From Prevotella dentasini JCM 15908 (GTDB taxonomy: Bacteria; Bacteroidota; Bacteroidia; Bacteroidales; Bacteroidaceae), in the NCBI RefSeq assembly GCF_000614065.1, contig NZ_BAKG01000001.1:124001-188000 (forward strand): 64,000 nucleotides of DNA. Direction: 5' to 3'. A program made the translations under genes and the position numbers. This document shows positions 1 through 9,701 of the stretch, in pieces (within the stretch, counting starts at the first letter, position 1; the number at the start of each line of letters is the position of its first letter). The notes beneath the pieces are model-generated. The model was given only the letters and a program-made list of their open reading frames with translations. It was not told the DNA's origin and did no database searches.

Positions 1-318
1 TTTGCGATACTGAACGTACTTCTGAATATAGAGCGCGATGGTCTCAATAACACAGAAATATTTCATGGTCTCGGGAATGGTAACGCGCATTTCCTTGGCA
101 AGTTTGAAGTAATTGTCAATAGCGTGGCGTGATGTGAATACAACAGCCGAATAGTCTAACAGATTGATTTTCTGCTGACGGAATTCCTTTGCCGATAGTC
201 CCTCGACCTGAAAGAATGGTCTGAATACCAGTTCAACGCCCAAATCTTCCGCTATGTCGTAGTAAGGCGACTTGTCGCTGGAGGGCTTTGGCTGTGATAT
301 CAAGATCTTTTTAATCAT
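1..318 (-). CDS. hemD: Uroporphyrinogen-III synthase, N-terminal part (runs off the window)
   Basis: The 106 visible codons start at an ATG at 318 and stay open to the window edge. The N-terminus has the pattern of Bacteroidetes HemD-like proteins: ILISQPKP near residue 5, SPYYDIAE, FRPFFQVEGLSAKEFR and VVFTSRHAIDNYF. The family cyclises hydroxymethylbilane to uroporphyrinogen III in haem and sirohaem synthesis in the cytoplasm. It begins 6 bp after the DUF4271 gene ends, so the two are co-transcribed leftward. In related genomes rnpA and yidD follow; that part is outside the window. The family call rests on remembered sequence similarity. Confidence 0.85.
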   Translation of the reverse strand, partial: MIKKILISQPKPSSDKSPYYDIAEDLGVELVFRPFFQVEGLSAKEFRQQKINLLDYSAVVFTSRHAIDNYFKLAKEMRVTIPETMKYFCVIETIALYIQKYVQYRK

Positions 319-324
319 CGTGTC

Positions 325-1293
325 CTAAAAATTTATAGTCAAATAGTTACCTGTATATGTCAAGACGCCGACCAATGCCGTCAACGGCATCAATTCAAGC
401 GCACAAAAGTACAAAATTATTTGCAGACTGACACTTGTTCTTTTGAAAAAGATAACGAACTCTTTGTAAAAGGCAAGTATTTTGATTAGAAGTATGGCTG
501 TAAGCAGGTAAATCATCGATATTTGCATCGACAGATTGAAATAAACCAACAGCAGCACGAGGGGGAAGAGCAGCACGCCCTCCATGGAGGTCAGGAAGAG
601 CCACGACTGCATCCATTGTAAACATTTATTCCTGCTGAAGTAGACCCAGTTGACGATGGAATAGAGGATGTATTTCGCCAAGAAATATCCCATGAAGATA
701 CCGAAATAGATGCCTATCATCTCCAATTGGGACTCCATGATGTAGCTGTTGCCTCCTGCCGTGCGGTTGTACAGATAGTAGACGATGCTGAGGATGAGTG
801 CCGTCTGTACGACAAGGAACAGCTGGAAACGCACTTCGTAGGAGGTCTCTGCCATGGTTGCGCGGTTGCGCGGTATGCGGAAGAGGCTTCCGACCTGCCG
901 GATGATGAAGTTGCGCGAGAGCGATGCCGCCACGAGGGCAAGTGCGAAGCACCCCAGAAGCAGTCCGGCAACGGTATTGTCGTTGCTGACGCTGTAGGGC
1001 GCGGGGTCGCCGAGGACACCGCTGTGGGCCGCTCTCAGTCCGGGGCGGAAGTACTGGCTGCCCTTGAAATAGCCTTCGTTGCGAAAGTCCACGTCGGTCA
1101 GCCGGAACTCTTTCTTCGGTTTCAGCCTCAGGAGTCCCGGCAGACTGGTCTCCGCATGAAGTGAATCGGCAGCCGGCAAATGCACCGAGTCGGACGCAGC
1201 CTGCCCGGCAGCGTCCGACTTTGCCTTTGCCCGACCCCCTGAGTCAAGCCTGCGGAGTAGTGGCGGAATTGCTGTTGAATCCGTACTGAGCAT
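325..1293 (-). CDS. DUF4271 family integral membrane protein
   Basis: A 322-residue protein with a Ser/Pro/Ala-rich N-terminal 100 residues, followed by several hydrophobic segments (about 107-125, 155-172, 190-212, 235-268 and 290-315). Length, topology and position between metK and hemD fit the DUF4271 family of Bacteroidetes, whose function is unknown. It starts 8 bp after the metK stop and ends 6 bp before hemD, so it is the middle gene of a leftward operon. No catalytic motif is visible. Confidence 0.8.
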   Translation of the reverse strand: MLSTDSTAIPPLLRRLDSGGRAKAKSDAAGQAASDSVHLPAADSLHAETSLPGLLRLKPKKEFRLTDVDFRNEGYFKGSQYFRPGLRAAHSGVLGDPAPYSVSNDNTVAGLLLGCFALALVAASLSRNFIIRQVGSLFRIPRNRATMAETSYEVRFQLFLVVQTALILSIVYYLYNRTAGGNSYIMESQLEMIGIYFGIFMGYFLAKYILYSIVNWVYFSRNKCLQWMQSWLFLTSMEGVLLFPLVLLLVYFNLSMQISMIYLLTAILLIKILAFYKEFVIFFKRTSVSLQIILYFCALELMPLTALVGVLTYTGNYLTINF

Positions 1294-1301
1294 GGTTCAG
1301 C

Positions 1302-2594
1302 CTATAGCCCGAAAGCCTTCCTGATGTCGTCTACCCTGTCTGTCTTCTCCCAAGTGAAGAGTTCTACGTCTATCACCTTTGTCTCGTGATAGTGGCTGGT
1401 AAAGGTTTTCCGTATCGTTTCGTTCTGTCGGCCCATGTGTCCGTATGCCGCTGTTTCGAGATACATCGGCTGCCGGAGGTTCAGCGCGCGTTCGATGGCC
1501 TTGGGACGGAGGTCGAAGAGCTTCTTGATGGTCTCTGCAATCTCGCTGTCGGAAGCCTTTACCTTGGAGCGTCCGTAGGTATTCACGTACACGCTGACGG
1601 GTTCTGCCACACCGATGGCGTAGGCCAGCTGCACGAGCATCTCGTCGCTGACGCCTGCTGCTACCATGTTCTTGGCGATATGCCGTGCTGCATAGGCTGC
1701 CGAACGGTCTACCTTGCTGGAGTCCTTGCCCGAGAAGGCACCGCCGCCGTGCGCACCTTTGCCGCCGTAGGTGTCGACGATAATCTTCCGTCCCGTCAGA
1801 CCCGTGTCGCCGTGAGGGCCGCCAATGACGAACTTACCCGTCGGATTGACCAAGTATTTGATGTTGTCGTTGAAGAGGGCGAGTACCTTTTCCGACTTGA
1901 TTTGCGCCTTCGTGCGCGGTATGAGTATCTCTATCACGTCCTTGCGAATCTGCTCCAGCATCTTTCTGTCGGCTTCGAGCTGTGCCTCGCGCGTGTCGCC
2001 GGCAGGCTGAATGAAGTCGTCGTGCTGTGTGGAAACGACGATGGTGTCGATGCGCTGCGGTATGTTCTCGTCGCTGTACTCTACCGTTACCTGACTCTTC
2101 GAGTCGGGACGGAGATAGGTCATCAGCTTGCCCTCCTTGCGGATGTCTGCCAGTGTGCGCATGAGCAGGTGCGCCAAGTCGAGCGTGACGGGCATGTAGC
2201 TCTCGGTCTCGTTGCAGGCGTAGCCGAACATCATGCCTTGGTCGCCGGCTCCCTGATTCTCCTCGTCGCCGTTGTCTACGCCCCGGTTGATGTCGTCGCT
2301 TTGTTCGTGGACGGCCGAGAGTATGCCGCAGCTGTTGCCGTCGAACTGATATTCTGCCTTTGTATAGCCGATGTTGTTGATGGTCTTGCGTGCAACGGCC
2401 TGTAGGTCGACGTATTCGGAGGAGCGTACTTCGCCCATGATGACTACCTGCCCCGTCGTGTTGAACGTCTCGATGGCGCAGCGTGCGTCCTTGTCGTAGG
2501 CGAGAAACTGGTCGAGGAGTGCGTCGCTTATCTGGTCGGCAACCTTGTCCGGGTGGCCTTCAGATACTGATTCTGATGAAAATAAATATGCCAT
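1302..2594 (-). CDS. metK: S-adenosylmethionine synthase
   Basis: A 430-residue enzyme that makes S-adenosylmethionine from ATP and methionine in the cytoplasm. Signature stretches are all present: [18 protein letters not shown] near the start, [12 protein letters not shown] in the middle, and [19 protein letters not shown] with the P-loop-like glycines. The start chosen is [11 protein letters not shown] longer reading beginning at 2627 is possible, but it would place the start inside the promoter found at 2625-2655. First gene of the metK-DUF4271-hemD operon. The sequence is intact. Confidence 0.97.
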   Translation of the reverse strand: MAYLFSSESVSEGHPDKVADQISDALLDQFLAYDKDARCAIETFNTTGQVVIMGEVRSSEYVDLQAVARKTINNIGYTKAEYQFDGNSCGILSAVHEQSDDINRGVDNGDEENQGAGDQGMMFGYACNETESYMPVTLDLAHLLMRTLADIRKEGKLMTYLRPDSKSQVTVEYSDENIPQRIDTIVVSTQHDDFIQPAGDTREAQLEADRKMLEQIRKDVIEILIPRTKAQIKSEKVLALFNDNIKYLVNPTGKFVIGGPHGDTGLTGRKIIVDTYGGKGAHGGGAFSGKDSSKVDRSAAYAARHIAKNMVAAGVSDEMLVQLAYAIGVAEPVSVYVNTYGRSKVKASDSEIAETIKKLFDLRPKAIERALNLRQPMYLETAAYGHMGRQNETIRKTFTSHYHETKVIDVELFTWEKTDRVDDIRKAFGL

Positions 2595-2624
2595 ATCTTC
2601 TTCTCTGTTTTTTATTTGAGAGTG

Positions 2625-2655
2625 CAAAGTTACTGCAACTTAACGTGATAGCAAA
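2625..2655 (-). promoter_or_regulatory. Bacteroidetes-type promoter of metK
   Basis: On the minus strand TTTG (2652-2655) is followed after 19 bp by TAACTTTG (2625-2632), matching the TTTG / TAnnTTTG pattern of Bacteroidetes sigma factors. The ATG of metK lies about 30 bp downstream. Confidence 0.7.
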
Positions 2656-2842
2656 ATATTGACGGAATATTTAGAGAATATTATGCCCGGAAGAGCGGTG
2701 GTACGGCCGTGTGGGGGAGGTCTCCCGGAGTGTAGGGAATGACGGGAGCGGAGGGCGGGCCGCGCAGGTCGCTGACGTCGTTTTGTTGATATTTTTCATT
2801 CGCCGTGCCTTCCCCTTTCTGCCGGGAAGCCGTCTTCGTGTT

Positions 2843-2927
2843 GCGAAAGTGCCGGAACGGCCATGCGAAAGTGCCGTTTTCACTGTGTCAGAATGCTGCT
2901 TTCGCCTGCCGGGAACGGCGTTTTCGG
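2843..2927. repeat. Dispersed GAAAGTGCCG palindromic repeat, copy 1 (degenerate)
   Basis: Contains GCGAAAGTGCCG twice, plus the partial complements CTGCTTTCGC and AACGGCGTTTTCGG. The same core occurs at 9571, 23953 and 50359, always between genes. This is the least regular copy. It lies in the 548-bp gap between metK and the next rightward gene; apart from the metK promoter I see nothing else there. Confidence 0.6.
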
Positions 2928-3143
2928 AGGACCTGTGTAAGTGTTTGTCTGTTAGCTGGTTGCAGATAAGTGGACGAGGATGGCCTTCTGTGGGTGTTTG
3001 CGTGGATGCTTTTGTAGGCTGTAAATGTTTTTCGCGATTTCCGATAGTTTCCTGCCAGTATCTTGGCAGAACGTTTGCCGGTTTGGCTATAAATGTTTAT
3101 CTTTGCAAGGTCAAGCTGAAACGAAACTCTAACAGAAACGCTT

Positions 3144-3874
3144 ATGAAACCCTATATGTCCGTCGTCGTCTTTCTGGTGCTGCTGCTTTCGTCTGTCGGG
3201 GCAGGCATCGACAGCTACCATACTGCCGAACAGCGCATAGTGAGGATATGAATCAGGCTCTGAGCAAGACGCTTGCCGCAAGTCAGGAGGGCTGGATAAC
3301 GCCCGACACTATCCACTCTTACCGTCAGAACCTGCGGATAGCCGAGCTTCGTAACCACTCCTACCTCTACTATGCCGACTTGCAGCGCGACGACACTCTG
3401 TGCAGCCGGCGGATGGAATGGCGTTCGCAGCATGCGGCGGTGGCCTTGCGGGGCTATGCCAACTGCTCGTTTGCCACCGTGTGGGGCTTGGCCGACCATC
3501 GGCTGCCGTGGTTTCTGTCGCTCCTGACGGTGGGGTGGCTCTTCCTCTCGTTCCGCTCTGTACGTCGTCGGCGCGTAGAGGGTCTGTCGTTCGGCTCGCT
3601 GGTCTATGTCGCCGGCGAACGCCGTTTCTATCGTCCCGACTGCCAGCCCGTCCGTCTCACCCCGATGCAGCAGCAGTTGTTGGAGATGTTTTTCACCGCC
3701 GAGCAGCATTGCCTGTCCAAAGACGAGATTTGCGAACGGCTGTGGCCGCGGAAACCCGATGCCTCCGAGACGCTTTACACCCTCATCCGCCGCCTGAAGC
3801 CGATTGTGGAACGGCAAGGCAGTCTCAAAATTGTCTCCGAACGGGGCAGGAGCTATCGGCTGGAGGAAGCGTAG
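3144..3874 (+). pseudogene. Membrane-anchored winged-helix transcriptional regulator (frameshifted)
   Basis: Reading from the ATG at 3144 gives a hydrophobic signal-anchor (MKPYMSVVVFLVLLLSSVGA) and stops at a TGA at 3247. The rest of the protein continues in another frame from about 3246: a periplasmic-looking stretch, a second membrane segment (LPWFLSLLTVGWLFLSF), then a C-terminal winged-helix domain of the OmpR/ToxR type (LTPMQQQLLEMFF, LSKDEICERLWP, TLIRRLKPIVE). One G missing near 3245 explains the break, so a sequencing error is possible. The architecture suggests a one-component membrane sensor. It sits 280 bp before an outer-membrane barrel gene that it may control. Confidence 0.7.
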
Positions 3875-4154
3875 AAGCGTGAGCTTGGCTTTCTCAATCC
3901 GGGTACGTGTGGCACGTGTCTCTATTTGATGGTCATGTTTTTCTGATATTTCGGCTATCACATTCCGGGGTTGCGGACGGATGCGGAAGGAGGCTTGTTG
4001 TATATGATAAGGTGGAATGGTCATCCTCATTTTGTATTTTCATCCTTGTATATAGGCTTGCCTGTCCGATTGTCAGACAATTGTCAGCTTCTTTTTTCGC
4101 CTGTCTGCTTTGTTTTTCTCTATCTTTGCCAGCAATAACTAAACTTTAGTAAAG

Positions 4155-6304
4155 ATGGAAAAACTCCTGATTCTCTTCTTGGTGGTATCCCTATCGCATG
4201 CCACCCGTACCCGGGCGGCTGCCCTGTCGTCGTGCTGCGACTCCCTGTATATGCAGGACGGCGGTCCGGTTGCTTCGGTTCGCTCCGACAGCGTTGCAGC
4301 CCTCGCCCTGCCGGAGGTAACAGTAGAGGCCGCGCGTGTCGTCCGCAAACCCGACGGACAACTCCTTTTCCCCTCCGCAAAACAGCTGCAGGCCTCTACC
4401 AACGGCTACAGCCTGCTCGCCAAGCTCGCCCTGCCGCGCATCCGTGTAGACGAGGTGGCACGCACGATAACGCCCCTTGGCAACAACGGTTCGGTGCAGT
4501 TGCGGCTCAACGGTGCCATCACTACGCACGAAGAGTTGCTGTCGCTTGACCCGAAAACCGTGAAAAGCGTCGATTTCATCGACAATCCGGGCGTCAGATA
4601 CGGTGAAGGGATTGGCTACGTCATTGACATTCGCACGCGGAGGGGCGACAGCGGATGGCTGGCAGGGGCCGACCTGAACAACTCGCTGACCGCCCGGCAT
4701 GGCAGCAATACCGTTTTCGGGAAGGCGAACCGTGGAAACTCCGAGTTCGGGCTGACATATCAGCAGGACTATACCGACTTCCGGGGGAACGATAACAGCG
4801 AACAGACCGACTATCTGCTCAACAACGGCACGCTCTATCACGTCAGCCGGACCTGTCAGTCGGCCCGTTCGCGCAGCTATAATAATAGCTTGCAGGCGAA
4901 ATACAGCCTTGCCGATTCGGCTTCCTACGTTTTTCAGGCTGTCCTTACCAACGAATGGAGGCACGACCCCGGCAGCAGCGTGATACAAAATGTGTCGGAT
5001 AATGGCAGGAGTCCCTTGAACCCGGGTGTGAAGACCGATGCGGTCGTACATTCCCGCGGCCGCTCTTCCAGCTTCACCCCGGCTCTTGACCTCTATTTTA
5101 TGCACACTCTCGGCAGTCACCAAACCCTCACCGCCAATGCCGTAGGGACGGGCATAGCCACCGACGATTACGATTTCAACGACGAAGGAAGCGTCTACGA
5201 GTATGCCGTCAAGGGGCGGACGTGGTCGCTGCTGACCGAGGCCGTCTACGAGAACCGCCTCCGTCCCTTCACCGTCTCGTTGGGCATGAAGCACAGCACA
5301 AAGTACACGCGCAACGAATATACGGGTTCTGTGGCATCACTCACCCAGCTGCACAACAGCAGCCTGTATGTCTTCGGGGAGATAAAGGAAGATGGAAGGA
5401 CCTCAGCTACGTGGCAGGACTCGGGGTGAGCCATCATGGCTATCGGCAGGGAGGAAGCCGCTACTCATACTGGCTTTTCCGTCCCAAGACTACCGTGTCC
5501 TACGCGTTCACGCCTGCCCTTTCGCTCCGTTATTCGTTCGAGATGTACGAGCATGTATCGCGGATTGCCTTTATCGGCGGCACTGCTATCCGCACGAATG
5601 TAATGGAATGGACGGTCGGGAATCCCGACTTGAAGCCGAATAAGGTGTTCGACCATGTCCTCACGTTGAGTTATGACCGCCCGAGATTGTCGCTTTCGGC
5701 TGATTTCTGCTATCGGACGAACCCACGGTCCAATATGGCTTACTACGTCAGAACGGCCGACGACCGCTTTGTCTATACGCAGCGGAATCAGAAAGACATC
5801 CGTATGGTCTACGGAACGGTCTATGCCCGTTGCGACATCCTGCCCGAACGGCTGACGGCCAACCTGTGGGGAGGTGTCTTCCGCTTCTTTAACTATGGCG
5901 ATAACTACCGCCATTACCTGACGACCTACAACTTCTCGGGCAGCCTTAATGCCTATCTCGGACGCTGGACGCTCGTTGCCGCTGCCGACAATGGGTGGAA
6001 ATTCATGGAGGGCGAGACCATGGGACACGGTGGAAGTGCCACCTACGTGGGGGCAACCTGCCATATAGGCAACTTCGACCTGTCGGTTTTCTTTCAGCAT
6101 CCTTTCGAGCAACATCCCCGGACGAACAAGAGCATCATCTGCAACGAATACATGCACAAGGTCTTCATAGAGCGCGGACGGGATTACGGCAACATGCTGA
6201 CGTTCAATCTTACGTGGAAAATGCAGTGGGGACGAAAGTATAAGAGCATCAGGAAGACGCTTCAGAACAGAGATTCCCAAACGGGAATCATGCAGGGACG
6301 GTAA
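4155..6304 (+). pseudogene. Outer-membrane beta-barrel (TonB-receptor-like) protein, frameshifted
   Basis: The first part (from 4155, start MEKLLILFLVVSLSHA, a signal peptide) has a plug-like region: PEVTVEAARVV, then LNGAITTHEELLSLDPKTVKSVDFIDNPGVRYGEG. Alternating aromatic and polar strands follow, typical of an outer-membrane barrel. It runs into a stop at 5429, while the barrel continues in the neighbouring frame from about 5392 to 6304, including the NPDLKPN motif common in TonB-dependent receptors. Inserting one G in the AAAGG-AAGATGG run at about 5389 joins the parts into one protein of roughly 716 residues. The substrate is unknown. TATCTTTG just upstream may be its -7 box. Confidence 0.7.
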
Positions 6305-6365
6305 GGCAAGGGGCTTACGGTGGCCTTTCGTTCATTTTTTCATGCCAGTCCCATGATAAAAACAA

Positions 6366-6403
6366 GAGGAGACAGCACTGCCCTGATGGCAGTCTGTCTC
6401 CTC
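6366..6403 (-). terminator. Intrinsic terminator
   Basis: A strong stem (GAGGAGACAG / CTGTCTCCTC plus an inner ACTGCC / GGCAGT pair). On the minus strand it is followed by a T-rich run, so it should end the leftward 7845-6429 transcript. It also faces the end of the rightward barrel gene. Confidence 0.7.
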
Positions 6404-6428
6404 CATGCTGTATGTTCTACGTGCCGGT

Positions 6429-6602
6429 TTAGTCTTCCCAAAGGCTCTTGTTTCCTATATGGTTCTCCTTGGAAAGGATTTCCGACTCATTATTGATGGT
6501 CTCATCATCCACTAAAGGCAGTGTTTCACCACTTCCAGCTAACAGAGATTCTGCGTTCATTTCCTTTACCTTGATAGCCGGTACAATATAATTCTTGCTC
6601 AT
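6429..6602 (-). CDS. 57-residue peptide with an LLAGSG motif
   Basis: A complete small gene: ATG at 6602, stop at 6429. It has the form MSKNYIVPAIKVKEMNAES, then LLAGSGE, then an acidic tail ending KSLWED. Prevotella and Bacteroides genomes carry many short proteins of this outline (Lys/Tyr/Ile start, a central [L/M]LxxSG, an acidic end), usually near secreted or surface protein genes; none has an established role as far as I know. There is no signal peptide. It lies 20 bp downstream of the starch-binding protein gene and before a good terminator, so it is probably the last gene of that operon. A leader-peptide-like or RiPP-precursor nature is possible but unproven. Confidence 0.65.
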   Translation of the reverse strand: MSKNYIVPAIKVKEMNAESLLAGSGETLPLVDDETINNESEILSKENHIGNKSLWED

Positions 6603-6622
6603 AGTTGTATCTTTTAGTTTGT

Positions 6623-7845
6623 TTATTTGTTCAATATCTTCTTGCCGTTCTTGATTACAATTCCCTTGTAAGTGCTGTCTACACGCTGCCCGGAAAGGTT
6701 ATACATGGCGTCGTTGGCGGTAGCCGACATGGCAGCATGGCTGATGCCGGTTGTCTCGAAACCGATAAAGTCCTTCGCGCCAGCCTCTATCGGCATGGAG
6801 AGATAGCATTTTCCGGCAGGGATGGTTACGTTTTCAGCGAGACGGTAGAAGCCTACTCCCTTGCTCTTGTTAGCGAGTACATAGACCAGACCGGCCCCTG
6901 TCATCTTGCCATCGGAAACCTTCAGCTCTGTCGTAGCGGCAAACTGACTATCCTGCTCTTTGTTTGCCCAGATGGCAGCAGCCTTGTATGTCTGTGCGGC
7001 ACCTTTCAGTACGACCGGCGTACCGGGCAGTACCTCGTGCTCAATGGGCGAGAGGGTAACGCTGGCATCGGTTACCTTTACCGTGTAGGCGGTGATGCCG
7101 AGAGCCGAGAAATTGGTCTTCACGGATGGAACAAAGGTTGCATAGCCTGCCGACGGGATGGTAACATCCTGTGTGGCTGTCATGGCGATATTGTCGTTTT
7201 CAGGATTAAAGGTAATGGAAACGTCGAAAGTGCCGGCACGCTGCAGCAGGTCGCCATAATAGAAGTTCTCTTTCGGCAACCAAGTATTGCCCGGATTAAT
7301 GACCACCTTAAAGGCAAGGTTCTGCTTGTCGGCTGCCTCGGCCTCGCTAAGGGTAATGGTTCTCTTCCAGAGGTAGGTGCCGTTGGGCTGCTCCTGCATG
7401 ATGTTGGCATCGTTGTCTTTGTCCCACAATGTTTTAAAAACACTGGCAGGAGCACCTGCAACGGTATAGGTGGCCTTCATGCCATATTGTGATGTAATAT
7501 CCTCATAGCCACTCTCACCGTCGTAAATGAAGTAGCTGTCAGACGTAATGCCTCAATGTTGCCGGTTTGCTTGTCTGGCCCGTTGTTAAAAATGATGTTT
7601 ACAGCACCACCCTCGGGTATATTGATAAATCTCTTTACGTAGAAGGTCTGCTCCTGCTTCGTTGTCGGGTTCTTGAACGTCTTGGTTTCGGTCATCATTT
7701 CTCCCGGCCACTCTGAGTTGCCTGCGCTTCCCCAATAGTGGATATGGGGTGCTGCAGATGCCTGAACATAAACGGTGATGTCCTTCGCACACAGGTTAAG
7801 TACTGCCATTGTGAGCAGTACGCATAGCGTAAATAGTTTTCTCAT
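6623..7845 (-). pseudogene. Secreted protein with starch-binding (CBM26-like) modules, frameshifted
   Basis: Starts at 7845 with a signal peptide (MRKLFTLCVLLTMAVLNLCA). The first module (VYVQASAAPHIHYWGS, EWPGEMMTE, INIIFNNG-type strand) resembles the carbohydrate-binding family 26 fold. The frame is lost near 7545. Restoring one base there gives DSYFIYDGESGYEDIT and continues through a second module and a C-terminal tail (MYNLSGQRVDSTYKG, VIKNGKKILNK). That tail is common on secreted Prevotella proteins and resembles a sorting signal. The reconstructed protein has about 407 residues. It likely acts at the cell surface or outside. A sequencing deletion is the simplest explanation of the break. 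Confidence 0.7.
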
Positions 7846-7927
7846 TTCTTTAATTATTAGTTGTTATTATAGATTATTACTGAATTTATTATTCGGTTTG
7901 TACGTTGTAAATATGTCAGTCGGGTTG

Positions 7928-7935
7928 CAAAGTTA
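7928..7935 (-). promoter_or_regulatory. -7 element for the CBM26-like gene
   Basis: TAACTTTG on the minus strand about 83 bp upstream of the gene starting at 7845. No convincing TTTG box is seen 19-20 bp further up, so this is a partial match. Confidence 0.4.
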
Positions 7936-8088
7936 TGCCATTTCCTCGGATATTGATATAAAACGAATACAGATTAAGTATTTTTAATTATAGAGTGGCG
8001 TTCTTATGTATATTTAACTGCTTTGTTGTTGTGTATGGATGGAATATTCATTTATTTTCTGCTGTCGGCTCAACTTTATACAGGGAGA

Positions 8089-8123
8089 AACGCTGAGAAG
8101 CGTTTTTTTATTCGTAACTTTGC
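8089..8123 (+). promoter_or_regulatory. Terminator-like hairpin followed by the -7 element of the hydrolase gene
   Basis: AACGCT-gaga-AGCGTTTTTTT (8089-8107) is a short intrinsic terminator in the rightward sense. It is followed by TAACTTTG (8116-8123), a likely -7 box for the hydrolase at 8250. The hairpin sits between two divergent genes, so which transcript it ends is unclear. The remaining 404-bp gap shows no gene. Confidence 0.45.
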
Positions 8124-8249
8124 CCAAAGGCGGTGCCATGCTGCCGGAACAGCTCCTTGGCTATATGAGGACAGGACAGCTATAATATAAGGTAGGGCGT
8201 CCCGTGCCGCCTTGTCCGTCTTCCAATCTTCCAATCATCAACAATAGAA

Positions 8250-9532
8250 ATGAAGAATACAATCGCAACACTCCTGCTGCTTCTCCTCACCGCTGTGCCC
8301 GTCTGCGCACAGGGTATGGGAAAACTGATGAAGCAATATTACATGCTGCCGCAGCAGGCATACGGATATTTTGTCCACGGACAGGGCGACAGCCTGCTGA
8401 ACATGGCAGACGACGAGTTTCGGAAAGCCGTAACCAAGGAGCAGGCATCCGCCATGTTCAGGCAGATACAGCTGCAGCTGGGCGATTTCCGCTCGGCCGC
8501 GCTGTGGCTGCCTGCCGAGACAGGGCAGGCGGACATGAGGCTTTCACGCGCGTAATGACCTTTGCGCGCTGCCGGATAACGCTTTCGCTGACTTTCAATG
8601 CCGACAACCGTCTCGTCGGTCTGTTCTTCTCGCAGCCTGAAGCCATCGACGACAATCCGCCGCTGCCCCATGAGCGCGAGTTCACGCTGCAGACCGACGG
8701 ATTCGACCTGCCTGCCCGGCTGACTCTTCCCGGTGGTGAGAAGGGACGGAAATATCCTTGCGTCGTCCTCGTTCATGGGTCGGGACCGTCGGACATGAAC
8801 GAGTCGGTCGGGGCGAACAAGCCTTTCCGCGACCTTGCAGAGGGACTGAGTCGGCGCGGAATAGCCGTCATCAGATACGAGAAGCGCACCCACGTCTATG
8901 ACGTTGCCCGGCACGGGCTGCCCAAGGGACGGCAGCTGGACTACGATACCGAGACGGTAGACGACGTGCTGACGGCCATCGATTCGGCAAGGGTGTTCCC
9001 CGAGGTGTGCAGGGACAGCATCTACGTAGTAGGGCACAGCCTTGGGGCAATGCTCGCACCCCGCATTGCCGAGCGGTCGGGACACTTGGCAGGCATCGTC
9101 ATGCTTGCCGGAACACCCCGAAAGCTGATGGACGTGTTGCGCGACCAGAACATCGCTGCCCTGAAAACATCGGATGCGGCAGTTGTCGACTCCGTGATGG
9201 CCGTCGCGCGCAGGCAGTTGCCCGAGAGCTACATAGCCTTTGACAGTCTTTATTCGGCCGGTGCGACGGCAGCCCGTCTCCGTCTCCCAATGCTTCTGTT
9301 GCAGGGTGAACGCGACGTACAGGTAACCGTGGCAGATTATCGGGCGTGGGACAAATGGTTGAAGAAGAACCGCGGCGTGGTGCGCAGGACCTATCCGCTG
9401 CTGAACCACCTCTTCGTGGAGGACACGGGGAAGCCCGTAGCCGAAGAGTACAATACGCCCTCGCATATCCCCGGCTACGTCATGGACGACATAGCGCAGT
9501 TTGTCAGGACAGGGAAAATAGCGGAGCAATGA
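8250..9532 (+). pseudogene. Alpha/beta hydrolase with N-terminal DUF3887-like domain (frameshifted)
   Basis: Starts at 8250 with a signal peptide (MKNTIATLLLLLLTAVPVCA) and an N-terminal helical region of DUF3887 type. The frame breaks near 8533, where GGG appears as GG. The other frame carries the rest: an oxyanion-loop stretch VLVHGSGPSDMNE, the nucleophile elbow GHSLGA, the acid in LQGERDVQV and the histidine in NHLFVED, a complete Ser-Asp-His triad. Reconstructed length is about 427 residues. It is a secreted or periplasmic esterase/peptidase-like enzyme of unknown substrate. One inserted G restores the whole reading frame, so this is probably not a real pseudogene. Confidence 0.75.
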
Positions 9533-9570
9533 GCCTTGTCCGCTGACTCCGTTGGCGGGCGTAAGAATGT

Positions 9571-9645
9571 GGCAAAACGAAAGTGCCGCTTTCGCAGTGT
9601 CAAAGTGCCGTTCTGACCTTGCGAAAACGGCACTTTCGTTTTGCC
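9571..9645. repeat. Dispersed GAAAGTGCCG palindromic repeat, copy 2
   Basis: Outer arms GGCAAAACGAAAGTGCCG and CGGCACTTTCGTTTTGCC are exact inverted repeats; a third AAAGTGCCG lies in the loop. It sits between the hydrolase and the convergent cotransporter gene, where it could also serve as a bidirectional terminator. Confidence 0.75.
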
Positions 9646-9701
9646 GTTAAGCCTTTATGGATTTGTCGGTGTCCGTCATGCACAGGCAGACAGGGCGGCG
9701 G

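Noticed and set aside
2711-3143. Long rightward frame upstream of the winged-helix regulator that would extend it by over 140 residues
   Set aside because: The extension covers a palindromic repeat and reads as low-quality Cys/Arg-rich protein. The natural start is the signal-anchor at 3144 in another frame.
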